64,000 bases of DNA from Streptomyces malaysiense (GTDB lineage: Bacteria; Actinomycetota; Actinomycetes; Streptomycetales; Streptomycetaceae): assembly GCF_000980885.2 (NCBI RefSeq), contig NZ_LBDA02000054.1, forward strand, positions 47,578 to 111,577, written 5' to 3'. Position 1 is the first letter of the stretch. Every line of letters begins with the position of its first letter. Shown piece after piece: positions 6,651 to 13,921 of the stretch. Position numbers and translations under genes: made by a program. The notes under the pieces are model-generated. The model made no database searches. It saw only the letters and a list, made by a program, of their open reading frames with translations, and had not been told where the DNA came from.

Positions 6651-7514
6651 ATGCAGAACGGGCCGGCAGTGCGCCGCCGCAAATTGGGTGCCGAACTGCG
6701 CACGCTGCGCACCGGTGCGGGGCTCACCAGTGGGGAGGCGGCCCGCCTGGTCGGCTGGCACCAGTCGAAGGTGAGCCGTATCGAGACGGGCGCCAGTGGT
6801 GTGAAACCGGCCGATCTCCGCCTACTCCTGGACGCCTACACCGTGCGCGACACCCAGTTGCGCGAGCTGCTGCTGATGCTGGCGGGCTCCGAGGACGGCG
6901 ACGGCGACCGCAATCGCTGGTGGCACGCCTACCGCGGAGTGCTCCCCCCGACGTACCGGGACTTCATCAGCCTGGAATCGCAGGCCAGGGCGATGCGCAC
7001 ACTGGAGACGAGCGTCGTGCCCGGTCTGCTCCAGACGGCCGAGTACGCCCGCGCGGTGACCCGGGCGGCCGTCAAGGACCTGGACGAGGAGCGCCTGGAC
7101 GCGCTGGTGGAGGTGCGCCTGGCCCGGCAGGACGTGCTGCGCTCGAACCCGCCGCTGGAGCTGTGCGCGGTGCTGGACGAGGCGGTGCTGCGCCGGGAGG
7201 TCGGCGGTCCCGGAGTGATGGCACGCCAGCTGGAACGGCTGACGGAAGCGGCCCGGCTGCCCCAAGTACGGCTCCAGGTACTGCCGTTCGGGGCGGGGGC
7301 GCATGTCGGCCTCACCGGGCCTTTCGTTATTTTCTCATTTCCGAGCACTTCTGATCTCGATGTGGTTGTTCTAGACCAGTTGACGAGTAGCCTCTACCTC
7401 GAACGGAAAGAAGACCTCCGGGCGTACTCGGAGGCCTTCCAGACCCTTCAGGACCACGCTCTTTCCCCCCACGACTCGCTGGACTACATCGCCGGGATAG
7501 GTGACGGCGCGTAA
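6651..7514 (+). CDS. WhiJ-like XRE regulator with DUF5753
   Basis: The 287-residue protein has an N-terminal helix-turn-helix (about residues 12-70; LGAELRTLRTGAGLTSGEAA and HQSKVSRIETG) and a DUF5753 domain from about residue 95 (VPGLLQTAEYARAVT; LQVLPFGAGAHVG). WhiJ and relatives affect development and antibiotic production and act with a small DUF397 protein, which is the next gene. AAGGAGGAG precedes the ATG. Within the DUF5753 part, 7321-7380 has only 25 of 60 bases G/C by my count, with rare codons ATT, TTT, TCA and CTA, unlike the rest of the gene. Confidence 0.92.
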   Translation: MQNGPAVRRRKLGAELRTLRTGAGLTSGEAARLVGWHQSKVSRIETGASGVKPADLRLLLDAYTVRDTQLRELLLMLAGSEDGDGDRNRWWHAYRGVLPPTYRDFISLESQARAMRTLETSVVPGLLQTAEYARAVTRAAVKDLDEERLDALVEVRLARQDVLRSNPPLELCAVLDEAVLRREVGGPGVMARQLERLTEAARLPQVRLQVLPFGAGAHVGLTGPFVIFSFPSTSDLDVVVLDQLTSSLYLERKEDLRAYSEAFQTLQDHALSPHDSLDYIAGIGDGA

Positions 7515-7524
7515 GGAGGCACCA

Positions 7525-7749
7525 TTGTCAGCCCTGCCTCGGAACGTCCCTGCCAGTACCGACCTGTACGACGTGCGCTGGCTGCGCAGCAGCTACAGCA
7601 CGGGAGCCAACAACTGCGTGGAGACGGCACGGCCGCGCTCCGGACCCTGGTCCGGACTGCTCGCCGTGCGCGACTCGAAGGATCCCGCCGGACCCGCGCT
7701 GCTCTTCTCGGCGGCCGGCTGGGCCGGCTTCGTGGCCGCGCTCCGCTGA
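7525..7749 (+). CDS. DUF397 protein, partner of the WhiJ-like regulator
   Basis: This small protein has the DUF397 core: VRWLRSSYSTGANNCVETA, then LLAVRDSKDPAGPALLFS and a final AAGWAGFVAAL. A TTG at 7525 follows AAGGAG with six-base spacing and gives 74 residues. The alternative GTG at 7501 overlaps the end of the regulator gene and has no good ribosome binding site. DUF397 proteins are thought to bind and modulate their XRE partner. Translation is probably coupled to the upstream gene. Confidence 0.88.
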   Translation: MSALPRNVPASTDLYDVRWLRSSYSTGANNCVETARPRSGPWSGLLAVRDSKDPAGPALLFSAAGWAGFVAALR

Positions 7750-7751
7750 AA

Positions 7752-7769
7752 CCCGCCGGCCCCGGCGGG
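7752..7769. terminator. terminator hairpin
   Basis: CCCGCCGG (7752-7759) pairs perfectly with CCGGCGGG (7762-7769), three bases after the DUF397 stop. It lies between convergent genes and may also stop bioF transcripts on the other strand. Confidence 0.65.
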
Positions 7770-7809
7770 ACGCCCGCGGGACCCGATCAGGCGCGGGCGC
7801 GCGGCCGGG

Positions 7810-8946
7810 TCACGCCGGCTCGGGCCGGGTCTCGCCGATCACCCGGACCGCGCGGGCGATCTCGGCCCCGGAGAGGTCCGCGCGGGCGGTCAGCCGCAGC
7901 CGTGAGATGCCGTCGGGCACGGAGGGGGGACGGAAACAGCCCACCGCCAGACCCGCCGTACGGCAGTCGGCCGCCCAGCGCACCGCCTGTTCCGGGGACG
8001 GGGCGCGTACGGAGACCACCGCGGCGTCCGGACGCACCGCCTCCAGACCCGAGGCGGTCAGCCGTGCGTGCAGTTCCCCCGCCACCTCGCGGGCCCGCGC
8101 CGCCCGTTCGGGCTCCCTGCCGAGCAGCCGCAGGGCCGCGAGGGCCGCACCGGCCGCCGCCGGCGCCAGACCGGTGTCGAAGATGAACGTCCGGGCCGCG
8201 TTGACCAGGTGGTCGATCACCGGCGCGGGCCCCAGTACCACCCCGCCCTGGCTGCCGAGCGACTTGGAGAGCGTGGCCGTGGCCACCACGTCCGGCGCGC
8301 CCGCGAGTCCGGTCGCCTGCGCCGCGCCCCGGCCGCCGTCGCCCAGTACGCCGAGGCCGTGCGCGTCGTCCACGACGAGTCCCGCGCCGCGCTCCCGGCA
8401 CGCCTCGGCGAGCCGTACCAGCGGCGCCCGGTCCCCGTCGACCGAGAACACGGTGTCCGAGACGACGATGGCCGTCCCCTCGTGGGTGGCGAGGGCCTTG
8501 CGCACCGCCTGCGGGTCGGCGTGCCCGACGACCTGGGTCTCGCCGCGGGCGAGCCGGCAGCCGTCGATGAGCGAGGCGTGGTTGCCCGCGTCGGAGACGA
8601 CGAGCGAGCCGTGCGGGCCGAGCGCGGTGACCGCGGCCAGGTTCGCCGCGTACCCGGAGGAGAAGACCAGGGCCGCCTCGAAGCCGCAGAACGCGGCCAG
8701 CTCCCGCTCCAGTTCGGCGTGCAGCTCGGTGGTACCGGTGACGAGCCGGGAGCCGGTGGCGCCGCCGCCCCAGGTCCGGGCGGCCCGTGCCGCGCCCTCG
8801 GTCACCTCGGGGTGCCGGGCGAGGCCCAGGTAGTCGTTGCTCGCCAGGTCCAGCAGCGACGAGGCGGCGGGGCGCGGGCTGAGGCGCCGTACGAGCCCGG
8901 CCCGGTGGCGCCCCCGGGCCTGCTCCTCGATCCAGCCGAACGCCAT
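7810..8946 (-). CDS. bioF: 8-amino-7-oxononanoate synthase BioF
   Basis: This PLP enzyme condenses pimeloyl-ACP or pimeloyl-CoA with L-alanine to give 8-amino-7-oxononanoate, the first committed ring-assembly step of biotin. It is a 378-residue alpha-oxoamine synthase with ASNDYLGLARHPEV near the N terminus, DDAHGLGVLG for the cofactor aspartate and histidine, and TLSKSLGSQGG with the Schiff-base lysine. It is divergent from bioB across a 147-bp control region. A perfect 10-bp palindrome CCTCCGGAGG (8951-8960) contains its ribosome binding site. Confidence 0.95.
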   Translation of the reverse strand: MAFGWIEEQARGRHRAGLVRRLSPRPAASSLLDLASNDYLGLARHPEVTEGAARAARTWGGGATGSRLVTGTTELHAELERELAAFCGFEAALVFSSGYAANLAAVTALGPHGSLVVSDAGNHASLIDGCRLARGETQVVGHADPQAVRKALATHEGTAIVVSDTVFSVDGDRAPLVRLAEACRERGAGLVVDDAHGLGVLGDGGRGAAQATGLAGAPDVVATATLSKSLGSQGGVVLGPAPVIDHLVNAARTFIFDTGLAPAAAGAALAALRLLGREPERAARAREVAGELHARLTASGLEAVRPDAAVVSVRAPSPEQAVRWAADCRTAGLAVGCFRPPSVPDGISRLRLTARADLSGAEIARAVRVIGETRPEPA

Positions 8947-9003
8947 GAGTCCTCCGGAGGTTTTGTAGGTAGCGCACAGACCCTAGCTGGCCCGGCCGGC
9001 ACC

Positions 9004-9040
9004 CACCGTGTGGCAATACCCCCACGGTGAACGGTGTTCC
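9004..9040. promoter_or_regulatory. candidate biotin operator between bioF and bioB
   Basis: Two overlapping signals are visible. TGAAC-ggt-GTTCC (9028-9040) resembles the TGAAC-n3-GTT(C/A)(A/C) operator of the actinobacterial biotin repressor BioQ. A perfect inverted repeat CACCGTG (9004-9010) / CACGGTG (9023-9029) lies just before it. TAGGGT (8980-8985, minus strand) is a possible -10 for bioF, and TAAGAC (9075-9080) a possible -10 for bioB. Confidence 0.55.
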
Positions 9041-9093
9041 TTGTGTGAACTCTCCTTGGCCCGGAGCGGTCCCGTAAGACAGGATCGGGCCTC

Positions 9094-10296
9094 ATGGACC
9101 TGCTGAACACGCTGGTGGACAAGGGGCTTCGGCGCGAGCTGCCGACCCGCGAGGAAGCGCTCGCCGTGCTGGCCACCTCCGACGACGACCTGCTCGATGT
9201 GGTGGCCGCGGCCGGCAAGGTGCGCCGGCACTGGTTCGGCCGGCGCGTGAAACTGAACTACCTGGTCAACCTCAAGTCCGGACTGTGCCCCGAGGACTGC
9301 TCCTACTGCTCCCAGCGGCTGGGCTCCGAGGCGGGCATCCTCAAGTACACCTGGCTCAAGCCCGACGAGGCGTCCCAGGCGGCCGCGGCGGGGCTCGCGG
9401 GCGGCGCCAAGCGCGTCTGCCTGGTGGCGAGCGGGCGCGGCCCGACCGACCGGGACGTGGACCGGGTCTCGCAGACCATCAAGGCCATCAAGGAGGGGAA
9501 CGAGGGCGTCGAGGTGTGCGCCTGCCTCGGTCTGCTCTCCGACGGCCAGGCCGAACGGCTGCGCGAGGCCGGCGCGGACGCCTACAACCACAACCTGAAC
9601 ACCTCGGAATCCACCTACGGGGACATCACCACCACCCACACGTACGCCGACCGGGTGGACACGGTGCAGAAGGCGCACGCGGCCGGTCTCTCGCCGTGCT
9701 CCGGTCTGATCGCCGGCATGGGCGAGAGCGACGAGGACCTGGTGGACGTCGTCTTCTCGCTGCGCGAGCTGGACCCGGACTCCGTTCCGGTGAACTTCCT
9801 GATCCCGTTCGAGGGCACCCCGCTGGCCAAGGAGTGGAACCTCACCCCGCAGCGCTGTCTGCGGATCCTGGCGATGGTCCGCTTCGTGTGCCCGGACGTC
9901 GAGGTGCGCATCGCGGGCGGCCGTGAGGTGCATCTGCGCTCGATGCAGCCGCTCGCGCTGAACCTCGCCAACTCCATCTTCCTCGGCGACTACCTGACCA
10001 GCGAGGGCCAGGCGGGCAAGGCCGACCTGGACATGATCGCCGACGCCGGTTTCGAGGTGGAGGGCGCCGAGCAGGTGACCCTGCCGGAGCACCGGGCGGG
10101 CGGCGGTGGCTGCCACGAGGGCGGCACCGCCGGCTGCCACGACTCCGCCGCGGGCGGCTGTCACGAGGGCGCGGGGGTCTGCGGTCCGGCACCCGCCGAG
10201 CCGGCCGCCGAGCCGGTGTCCGCGAACGAGCCCCGCACCGACCTGGTCGCCGTCCGCCGCCGGGGCGCCGGAACGGATCTCGCGCCCAATGCCTGA
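9094..10296 (+). CDS. bioB: biotin synthase BioB with Cys/His-rich tail
   Basis: This radical-SAM enzyme inserts sulfur into dethiobiotin. The [4Fe-4S]/SAM motif is C65-x3-C69-x2-C72. The [2Fe-2S] ligands appear conserved as Cys109, Cys142 or Cys144, Cys202 and Arg272, and YNHNLNTSE is intact. At 400 residues it is about 50 longer than E. coli BioB. The extra tail contains three GCH units (Cys340-His341, Cys348-His349, Cys356-His357) plus Cys363, then a basic end. That tail could bind a metal or an auxiliary cluster or act in sulfur supply; this is inference. It is the first gene of bioB-A-D. Confidence 0.96.
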   Translation: MDLLNTLVDKGLRRELPTREEALAVLATSDDDLLDVVAAAGKVRRHWFGRRVKLNYLVNLKSGLCPEDCSYCSQRLGSEAGILKYTWLKPDEASQAAAAGLAGGAKRVCLVASGRGPTDRDVDRVSQTIKAIKEGNEGVEVCACLGLLSDGQAERLREAGADAYNHNLNTSESTYGDITTTHTYADRVDTVQKAHAAGLSPCSGLIAGMGESDEDLVDVVFSLRELDPDSVPVNFLIPFEGTPLAKEWNLTPQRCLRILAMVRFVCPDVEVRIAGGREVHLRSMQPLALNLANSIFLGDYLTSEGQAGKADLDMIADAGFEVEGAEQVTLPEHRAGGGGCHEGGTAGCHDSAAGGCHEGAGVCGPAPAEPAAEPVSANEPRTDLVAVRRRGAGTDLAPNA

Positions 10297-11578
10297 CCTG
10301 CCCCACCTGAGCGTCCCCGAGCTGCTGGAGCTGGACCGGCGGCACGTCTGGCATCCGTACGGTCCGATGCCCGGACGTGCCGAACCGCTCGTCGTGGAGT
10401 CGGCGAGCGGGGTCCGGCTGCGGCTCGCGGACGGCTCCGGCGAGCTGGTGGACGGCATGTCGTCGTGGTGGTCGGCGATCCACGGCTACAACCACCCCGT
10501 GCTCAACGACGCGGCGCGGCGGCAGCTGGAGCGCATGAGCCATGTGATGTTCGGCGGGCTCACCCACGAGCCCGCCGTCCGGCTGGCGAAACTCCTTGTC
10601 GACATGTCGCCCGAGGGTCTGGAGCATGTGTTCCTGGCCGACTCCGGCTCGGTGTCGGTCGAGGTCGCCGTCAAGATGTGCCTCCAGTACTGGCGCTCGC
10701 TCGGCCGGCCCGGCAAGCAGCGGTTGCTGACCTGGCGGGGCGGGTACCACGGGGACACCTGGCAGCCGATGTCGGTGTGCGACCCCGAGGGCGGGATGCA
10801 CGAGCTGTGGTCCGGCGTGCTGCCGCGCCAGGTCTTCGCGCAGGCGCCGCCGGCCGGGTACGAGGAGTCGTACGCGGAGCATCTGCGCGAGCTGATCGGG
10901 CGGCACGCGGACGAGCTGGCCGCGGTCATCGTGGAGCCGGTGGTGCAGGGCGCGGGCGGGATGCGCTTCCACTCCCCGGCGTATCTGCGGGTGCTGCGCG
11001 AGGCGTGCGACGCGCATGACGTGCTGCTGGTGTTCGACGAGATCGCGACCGGTTTCGGGCGTACGGGCGCGCTGTTCGCGGCGGACCACGCGGCCGTCAC
11101 CCCGGATGTGATGTGCGTGGGCAAGGCACTGACCGGCGGCTATCTGACGATGGCGGCCACGCTGTGCACGGCCCGGGTGGCCGACGGCATCTCGCGGGGC
11201 GAGGTGCCGGTGCTGGCGCACGGGCCGACGTTCATGGGCAATCCGCTGGCGGCCGCCGTGGCCTGCGCGTCCCTGGAGCTGCTCACGGGCCAGGACTGGC
11301 AGGCGGAGGTCAAGCGGATCGAGGCGGGCCTGACCGCGGGACTCGCCCCGGCCGCCGGGCTGCCGGGCGTGCGGGACGTGCGGGTACTGGGCGCCATCGG
11401 GGTCGTCCAGCTGGACCACGGGATCGACATGGCCGCGGCCACCCGCGCGGCCGTCGGGGAGGGCGTGTGGCTGCGCCCGTTCCGCGATCTGGTGTACACG
11501 ATGCCGCCGTACATCACCTCGGACGACGACGTGGCGAGGATCGCGCGCGCGGTGTGCGCGGCGGCACGGGAGGGATGA
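10289..11578 (+). CDS. bioA: adenosylmethionine-8-amino-7-oxononanoate aminotransferase BioA
   Basis: This is a PLP aminotransferase using SAM as amino donor to make 7,8-diaminopelargonic acid. The 429-residue protein has the class-III motifs SSWWSAIHGYNHP, ADSGSVSVEVAVKM, LLVFDEIATGFGRTG and VGKALTGG with the cofactor lysine. The ATG at 10289 overlaps the bioB stop by eight bases. An open frame extends upstream into bioB, but MPDLPHLSVPELLELDRRH is the standard start. Confidence 0.96.
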   Translation: MPDLPHLSVPELLELDRRHVWHPYGPMPGRAEPLVVESASGVRLRLADGSGELVDGMSSWWSAIHGYNHPVLNDAARRQLERMSHVMFGGLTHEPAVRLAKLLVDMSPEGLEHVFLADSGSVSVEVAVKMCLQYWRSLGRPGKQRLLTWRGGYHGDTWQPMSVCDPEGGMHELWSGVLPRQVFAQAPPAGYEESYAEHLRELIGRHADELAAVIVEPVVQGAGGMRFHSPAYLRVLREACDAHDVLLVFDEIATGFGRTGALFAADHAAVTPDVMCVGKALTGGYLTMAATLCTARVADGISRGEVPVLAHGPTFMGNPLAAAVACASLELLTGQDWQAEVKRIEAGLTAGLAPAAGLPGVRDVRVLGAIGVVQLDHGIDMAAATRAAVGEGVWLRPFRDLVYTMPPYITSDDDVARIARAVCAAAREG

Positions 11579-11579
11579 C

Positions 11580-12296
11580 ATGCCGGTACTGGTGATCACG
11601 GGGACGGGCACGGAGGTCGGCAAGACCGTCACGACGGCCGCCGTCGCCGCCGCGGCGCTCGCGGCCGGGCGCTCGGTGGCCGTCCTCAAGGCCGCCCAGA
11701 CGGGGGTACGGCCCGACGAGCGGGGGGACGCCGACGAGGTGGCCCGGCTCGCCGGCGCCGTCACGGCGGAGGAGGTCGCCCGCTATCCCGAGCCGCTGGC
11801 CCCGGGCACGGCGGCGCGGCGGGCCGGCATGGCGCCGGTGCAGCCGCAGGAGGTGGCCGAGCGGGCCGCCAAGCTGGCCGCCGGGCACGATCTGGTGCTG
11901 GTCGAGGGCGCGGGCGGGCTGCTCGTGCGGTTCGACGCGGCGGGCGGCACGCTGGCCGACGCGGCGCGGTCGCTGGGCGCGCCGGTGCTGATCGTGGCCC
12001 AGGCGGGCCTGGGCACGCTGAACGCCACGGAGCTGACGGCGCGCGAGCTGCGCCGCCGCGGGCTGGAGCCGTTCGGCGTGGTGATCGGCAGCTGGCCCGC
12101 CGAACCCGACCTGGCCACCCGGTGCAACGTCGCCGACCTGCCCGAGGTCTCCGGCGCGCCCCTGCTGGGCGCCCTGCCCTCGGGCGCGGGTTCCCTGCCG
12201 CCGGCCGGCTTCAGGGCGTCGGCCCCGGGCTGGCTGTCCCCACGGCTGGACGGCACGTGGGACGCGGAGGCGTTCCGGGCACGCGAAGGGGCCTAG
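11580..12296 (+). CDS. bioD: dethiobiotin synthetase BioD
   Basis: This ATP-dependent carboxylase closes the ureido ring of dethiobiotin from diaminopelargonate and CO2. The 238-residue P-loop protein has ITGTGTEVGKTVTTAA near the N terminus, KAAQTGV for substrate binding and VEGAGGLLV. It begins one base after the bioA stop (TGACATG), so translation is coupled. With bioF, bioB and bioA it completes the late biotin pathway in this window. Pimelate-forming genes are not present. Confidence 0.95.
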   Translation: MPVLVITGTGTEVGKTVTTAAVAAAALAAGRSVAVLKAAQTGVRPDERGDADEVARLAGAVTAEEVARYPEPLAPGTAARRAGMAPVQPQEVAERAAKLAAGHDLVLVEGAGGLLVRFDAAGGTLADAARSLGAPVLIVAQAGLGTLNATELTARELRRRGLEPFGVVIGSWPAEPDLATRCNVADLPEVSGAPLLGALPSGAGSLPPAGFRASAPGWLSPRLDGTWDAEAFRAREGA

Positions 12297-12368
12297 GAGC
12301 GCCGGAGGACTCACCGGAGCGGACGGTGGGGATACTTCCCCCGTGTCCGTGATGTCCGGGAGGTCGGT

Positions 12369-13055
12369 ATGCGGCTGGGGTCCGAGGCGCCGGGGCGGGG
12401 CCCCGTGCGGCATCCGGTGTTCGCCCGGTACTACGCGCGCGCCAGTGCCGGGGCGGACACGCGGCTCGGGTTCGCCGGGGTGCGGGGGCGGCTGCTCGCC
12501 GGGCTGACCGGCCGGGTGATCGAGGTCGGCGCGGGCAACGGGCTCAACTTCGCCCGCTATCCCGCCACCGTGGCGCTGGTCGTCGCCGTCGAGCCGGAGC
12601 CGCTGCTGGGCCGGTTGGCGCGCGAGTCGGCGCGCCGCGCACCGGTACCCGTCGACGTGGTGCCCGGCACGGCGGAGGCGCTGCCCGCCGAGAGCGGGGC
12701 GTTCGACGCGGTCGTGCTGTCCCTGGTGCTGTGCAGCGTGCGCGACGTGGCGCGGGCGCTGGGCGAGGCGCACCGGGTGCTCAGGCCCGGCGGGCAGGTG
12801 CGGTTCTTCGAGCACGGGAGCGGCGGCGGGCGGGCGATGCGGCTGACCCAGCGCGCCCTCGACCGTACGGTGTGGCCCGCGCTCGCCGGGGGCTGCCATC
12901 TGGCCCGGGACCCGGTGGCCGCGCTGCGCCGCGCCGGGTTCGAACTCGGGCCGTACCGCGGCCTGTCGCTGCCGGAGCACGGACCGCGGCTGCCGGCCTC
13001 GTACTGTGTGCTGGGGACCGCCTGGCGGCCCGGTGGCGGACCGGGCGCCTCCTGA
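12369..13055 (+). CDS. class I SAM-dependent methyltransferase
   Basis: This 228-residue methyltransferase has the Rossmann motifs VIEVGAGNGLNFARYP (motif I), VAVEPEP (motif II), FDAVVLSLVLCSV (motif IV) and RVLRPGGQVRFFEHG. It is closest in appearance to the UbiE/METTL7-like group. The substrate is unknown. GGGAGG precedes the ATG with five-base spacing. It sits 72 bases after bioD and is convergent with the Fic-like gene with no gap. No functional link to biotin is evident. Confidence 0.85.
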   Translation: MRLGSEAPGRGPVRHPVFARYYARASAGADTRLGFAGVRGRLLAGLTGRVIEVGAGNGLNFARYPATVALVVAVEPEPLLGRLARESARRAPVPVDVVPGTAEALPAESGAFDAVVLSLVLCSVRDVARALGEAHRVLRPGGQVRFFEHGSGGGRAMRLTQRALDRTVWPALAGGCHLARDPVAALRRAGFELGPYRGLSLPEHGPRLPASYCVLGTAWRPGGGPGAS

Positions 13056-13442
13056 TCACAGGCTCCAGCGGCGCAGTTCCCGGGCGATGTCGTCGATGCT
13101 CGCCGCGCCGTCCTTGACCAGCCGGGCGAGGTCGCGGACCTGTTCCGGCGTGGTGACGACCTTGGCGCCGCTGGCGACCAGATAGGCGTAGGCGACCGCG
13201 GAGGCGAACAGCGCGTTGGAGCGTTCGAGCGCGGGCACGTGGATGAGCAGCTGGAGGAGGGCGGCGGCGCGCGTGTAGGGCGTCTCGTACACCGGCACGC
13301 CGAAGATCTCCGCCCGGTGCCGGGCGACGGCCGCGATCAGCGCGCCCCAGTCGGCGACCTGCGGGTCCCCGGGGGTCTTCTGTTCGGCGAGCATGAGCAG
13401 CCAGGCGAGGTCGATGCTCAGCCCGTTCGGCGAGTCGCTCAA
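13056..13442 (-). CDS. Fic/Doc-like toxin component with altered core motif
   Basis: This 128-residue alpha-helical protein has the layout of the actinobacterial Fic-family toxin component encoded beside a ribbon-helix-helix antitoxin. The expected Fic motif HxFx(D/E)GN is represented by HVPALERSNALF (His68, Glu73, Asn76), with the acidic residue and the asparagine shifted by one and two positions. AMP- or phosphotransferase activity is therefore doubtful. I use the TTG at 13442, four bases after the antitoxin stop, as start; no closer ATG or GTG fits. Family membership is from recall of similar Streptomyces pairs. Confidence 0.62.
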   Translation of the reverse strand: MSDSPNGLSIDLAWLLMLAEQKTPGDPQVADWGALIAAVARHRAEIFGVPVYETPYTRAAALLQLLIHVPALERSNALFASAVAYAYLVASGAKVVTTPEQVRDLARLVKDGAASIDDIARELRRWSL

Positions 13443-13446
13443 GGGA

Positions 13447-13689
13447 TCAGCTGCGTCCTTCGCCCGCGGCGGTGCCGCGCGCCTCGGTGAACTCCTCGGC
13501 GAACACGGACTCGTACTGCTTCATGAAATCGGCGGCGGCCTCCACGAAAGTGCGGCCCGCTTCGCCGGTGTCCTGTCTGACCAGTTCCTCGATGTAGCGG
13601 TTGACGCTCATCCCGCGGGCCAGCGCGCGCTCGCGCGCCGCGCGGGCGGTCCCCTCGTCCACGCGCACGTTCAGCTGGGTCTTCGCCAT
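13447..13689 (-). CDS. ribbon-helix-helix (HicB/Arc-type) antitoxin
   Basis: The 80-residue protein starts MAKTQLNVRVDEGTARAARE and continues with GMSVNRYIEELVR, a classic ribbon-helix-helix DNA-binding fold in residues 3-45. The acidic C-terminal half (FMKQYESVFAEEFTEA) would bind the toxin. It is immediately followed by the Fic-like gene. Paired GCTAGC palindromes directly upstream of its ATG are the likely operator. Confidence 0.82.
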   Translation of the reverse strand: MAKTQLNVRVDEGTARAARERALARGMSVNRYIEELVRQDTGEAGRTFVEAAADFMKQYESVFAEEFTEARGTAAGEGRS

Positions 13690-13697
13690 GCCTCGAC

Positions 13698-13717
13698 GCT
13701 AGCGCCCGAGTGCTAGC
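13698..13717. promoter_or_regulatory. paired GCTAGC palindromes (RHH operator)
   Basis: GCTAGC occurs at 13698-13703 and 13712-13717, each self-complementary, with centres 14 bp apart. The first ends nine bases before the antitoxin start codon. Ribbon-helix-helix repressors typically bind such paired short palindromes and autoregulate. Confidence 0.55.
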
Positions 13718-13866
13718 AAGGGCAAGCGGGAGCAGGAGCACAAGGGGGCGCACGGGCGCGTCCGGGCGGGGCCCGCCGTCACACCGCCCGCGGCCCGGTG
13801 GCATGCCCGCGCGCGCCGCCGGCGACGGCCGCGGAATCCGGGTCCGGCCCCGATTCCCCCTGTGGG

Positions 13867-13913
13867 CCCGGTCACATTAGGCTCACCCGGGACAGCTCGA
13901 ACCGGTGACCGGG
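13867..13913 (+). promoter_or_regulatory. inverted repeat over the ABC-gene leader
   Basis: CCCGGTCAC (13867-13875) and GTGACCGGG (13905-13913) are perfect complements 29 bases apart. The right arm runs into the GGGAGG ribosome binding site at 13911-13916. It may be an operator or an mRNA stem that masks the site. Confidence 0.35.
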
Positions 13914-13921
13914 AGGCGGTC

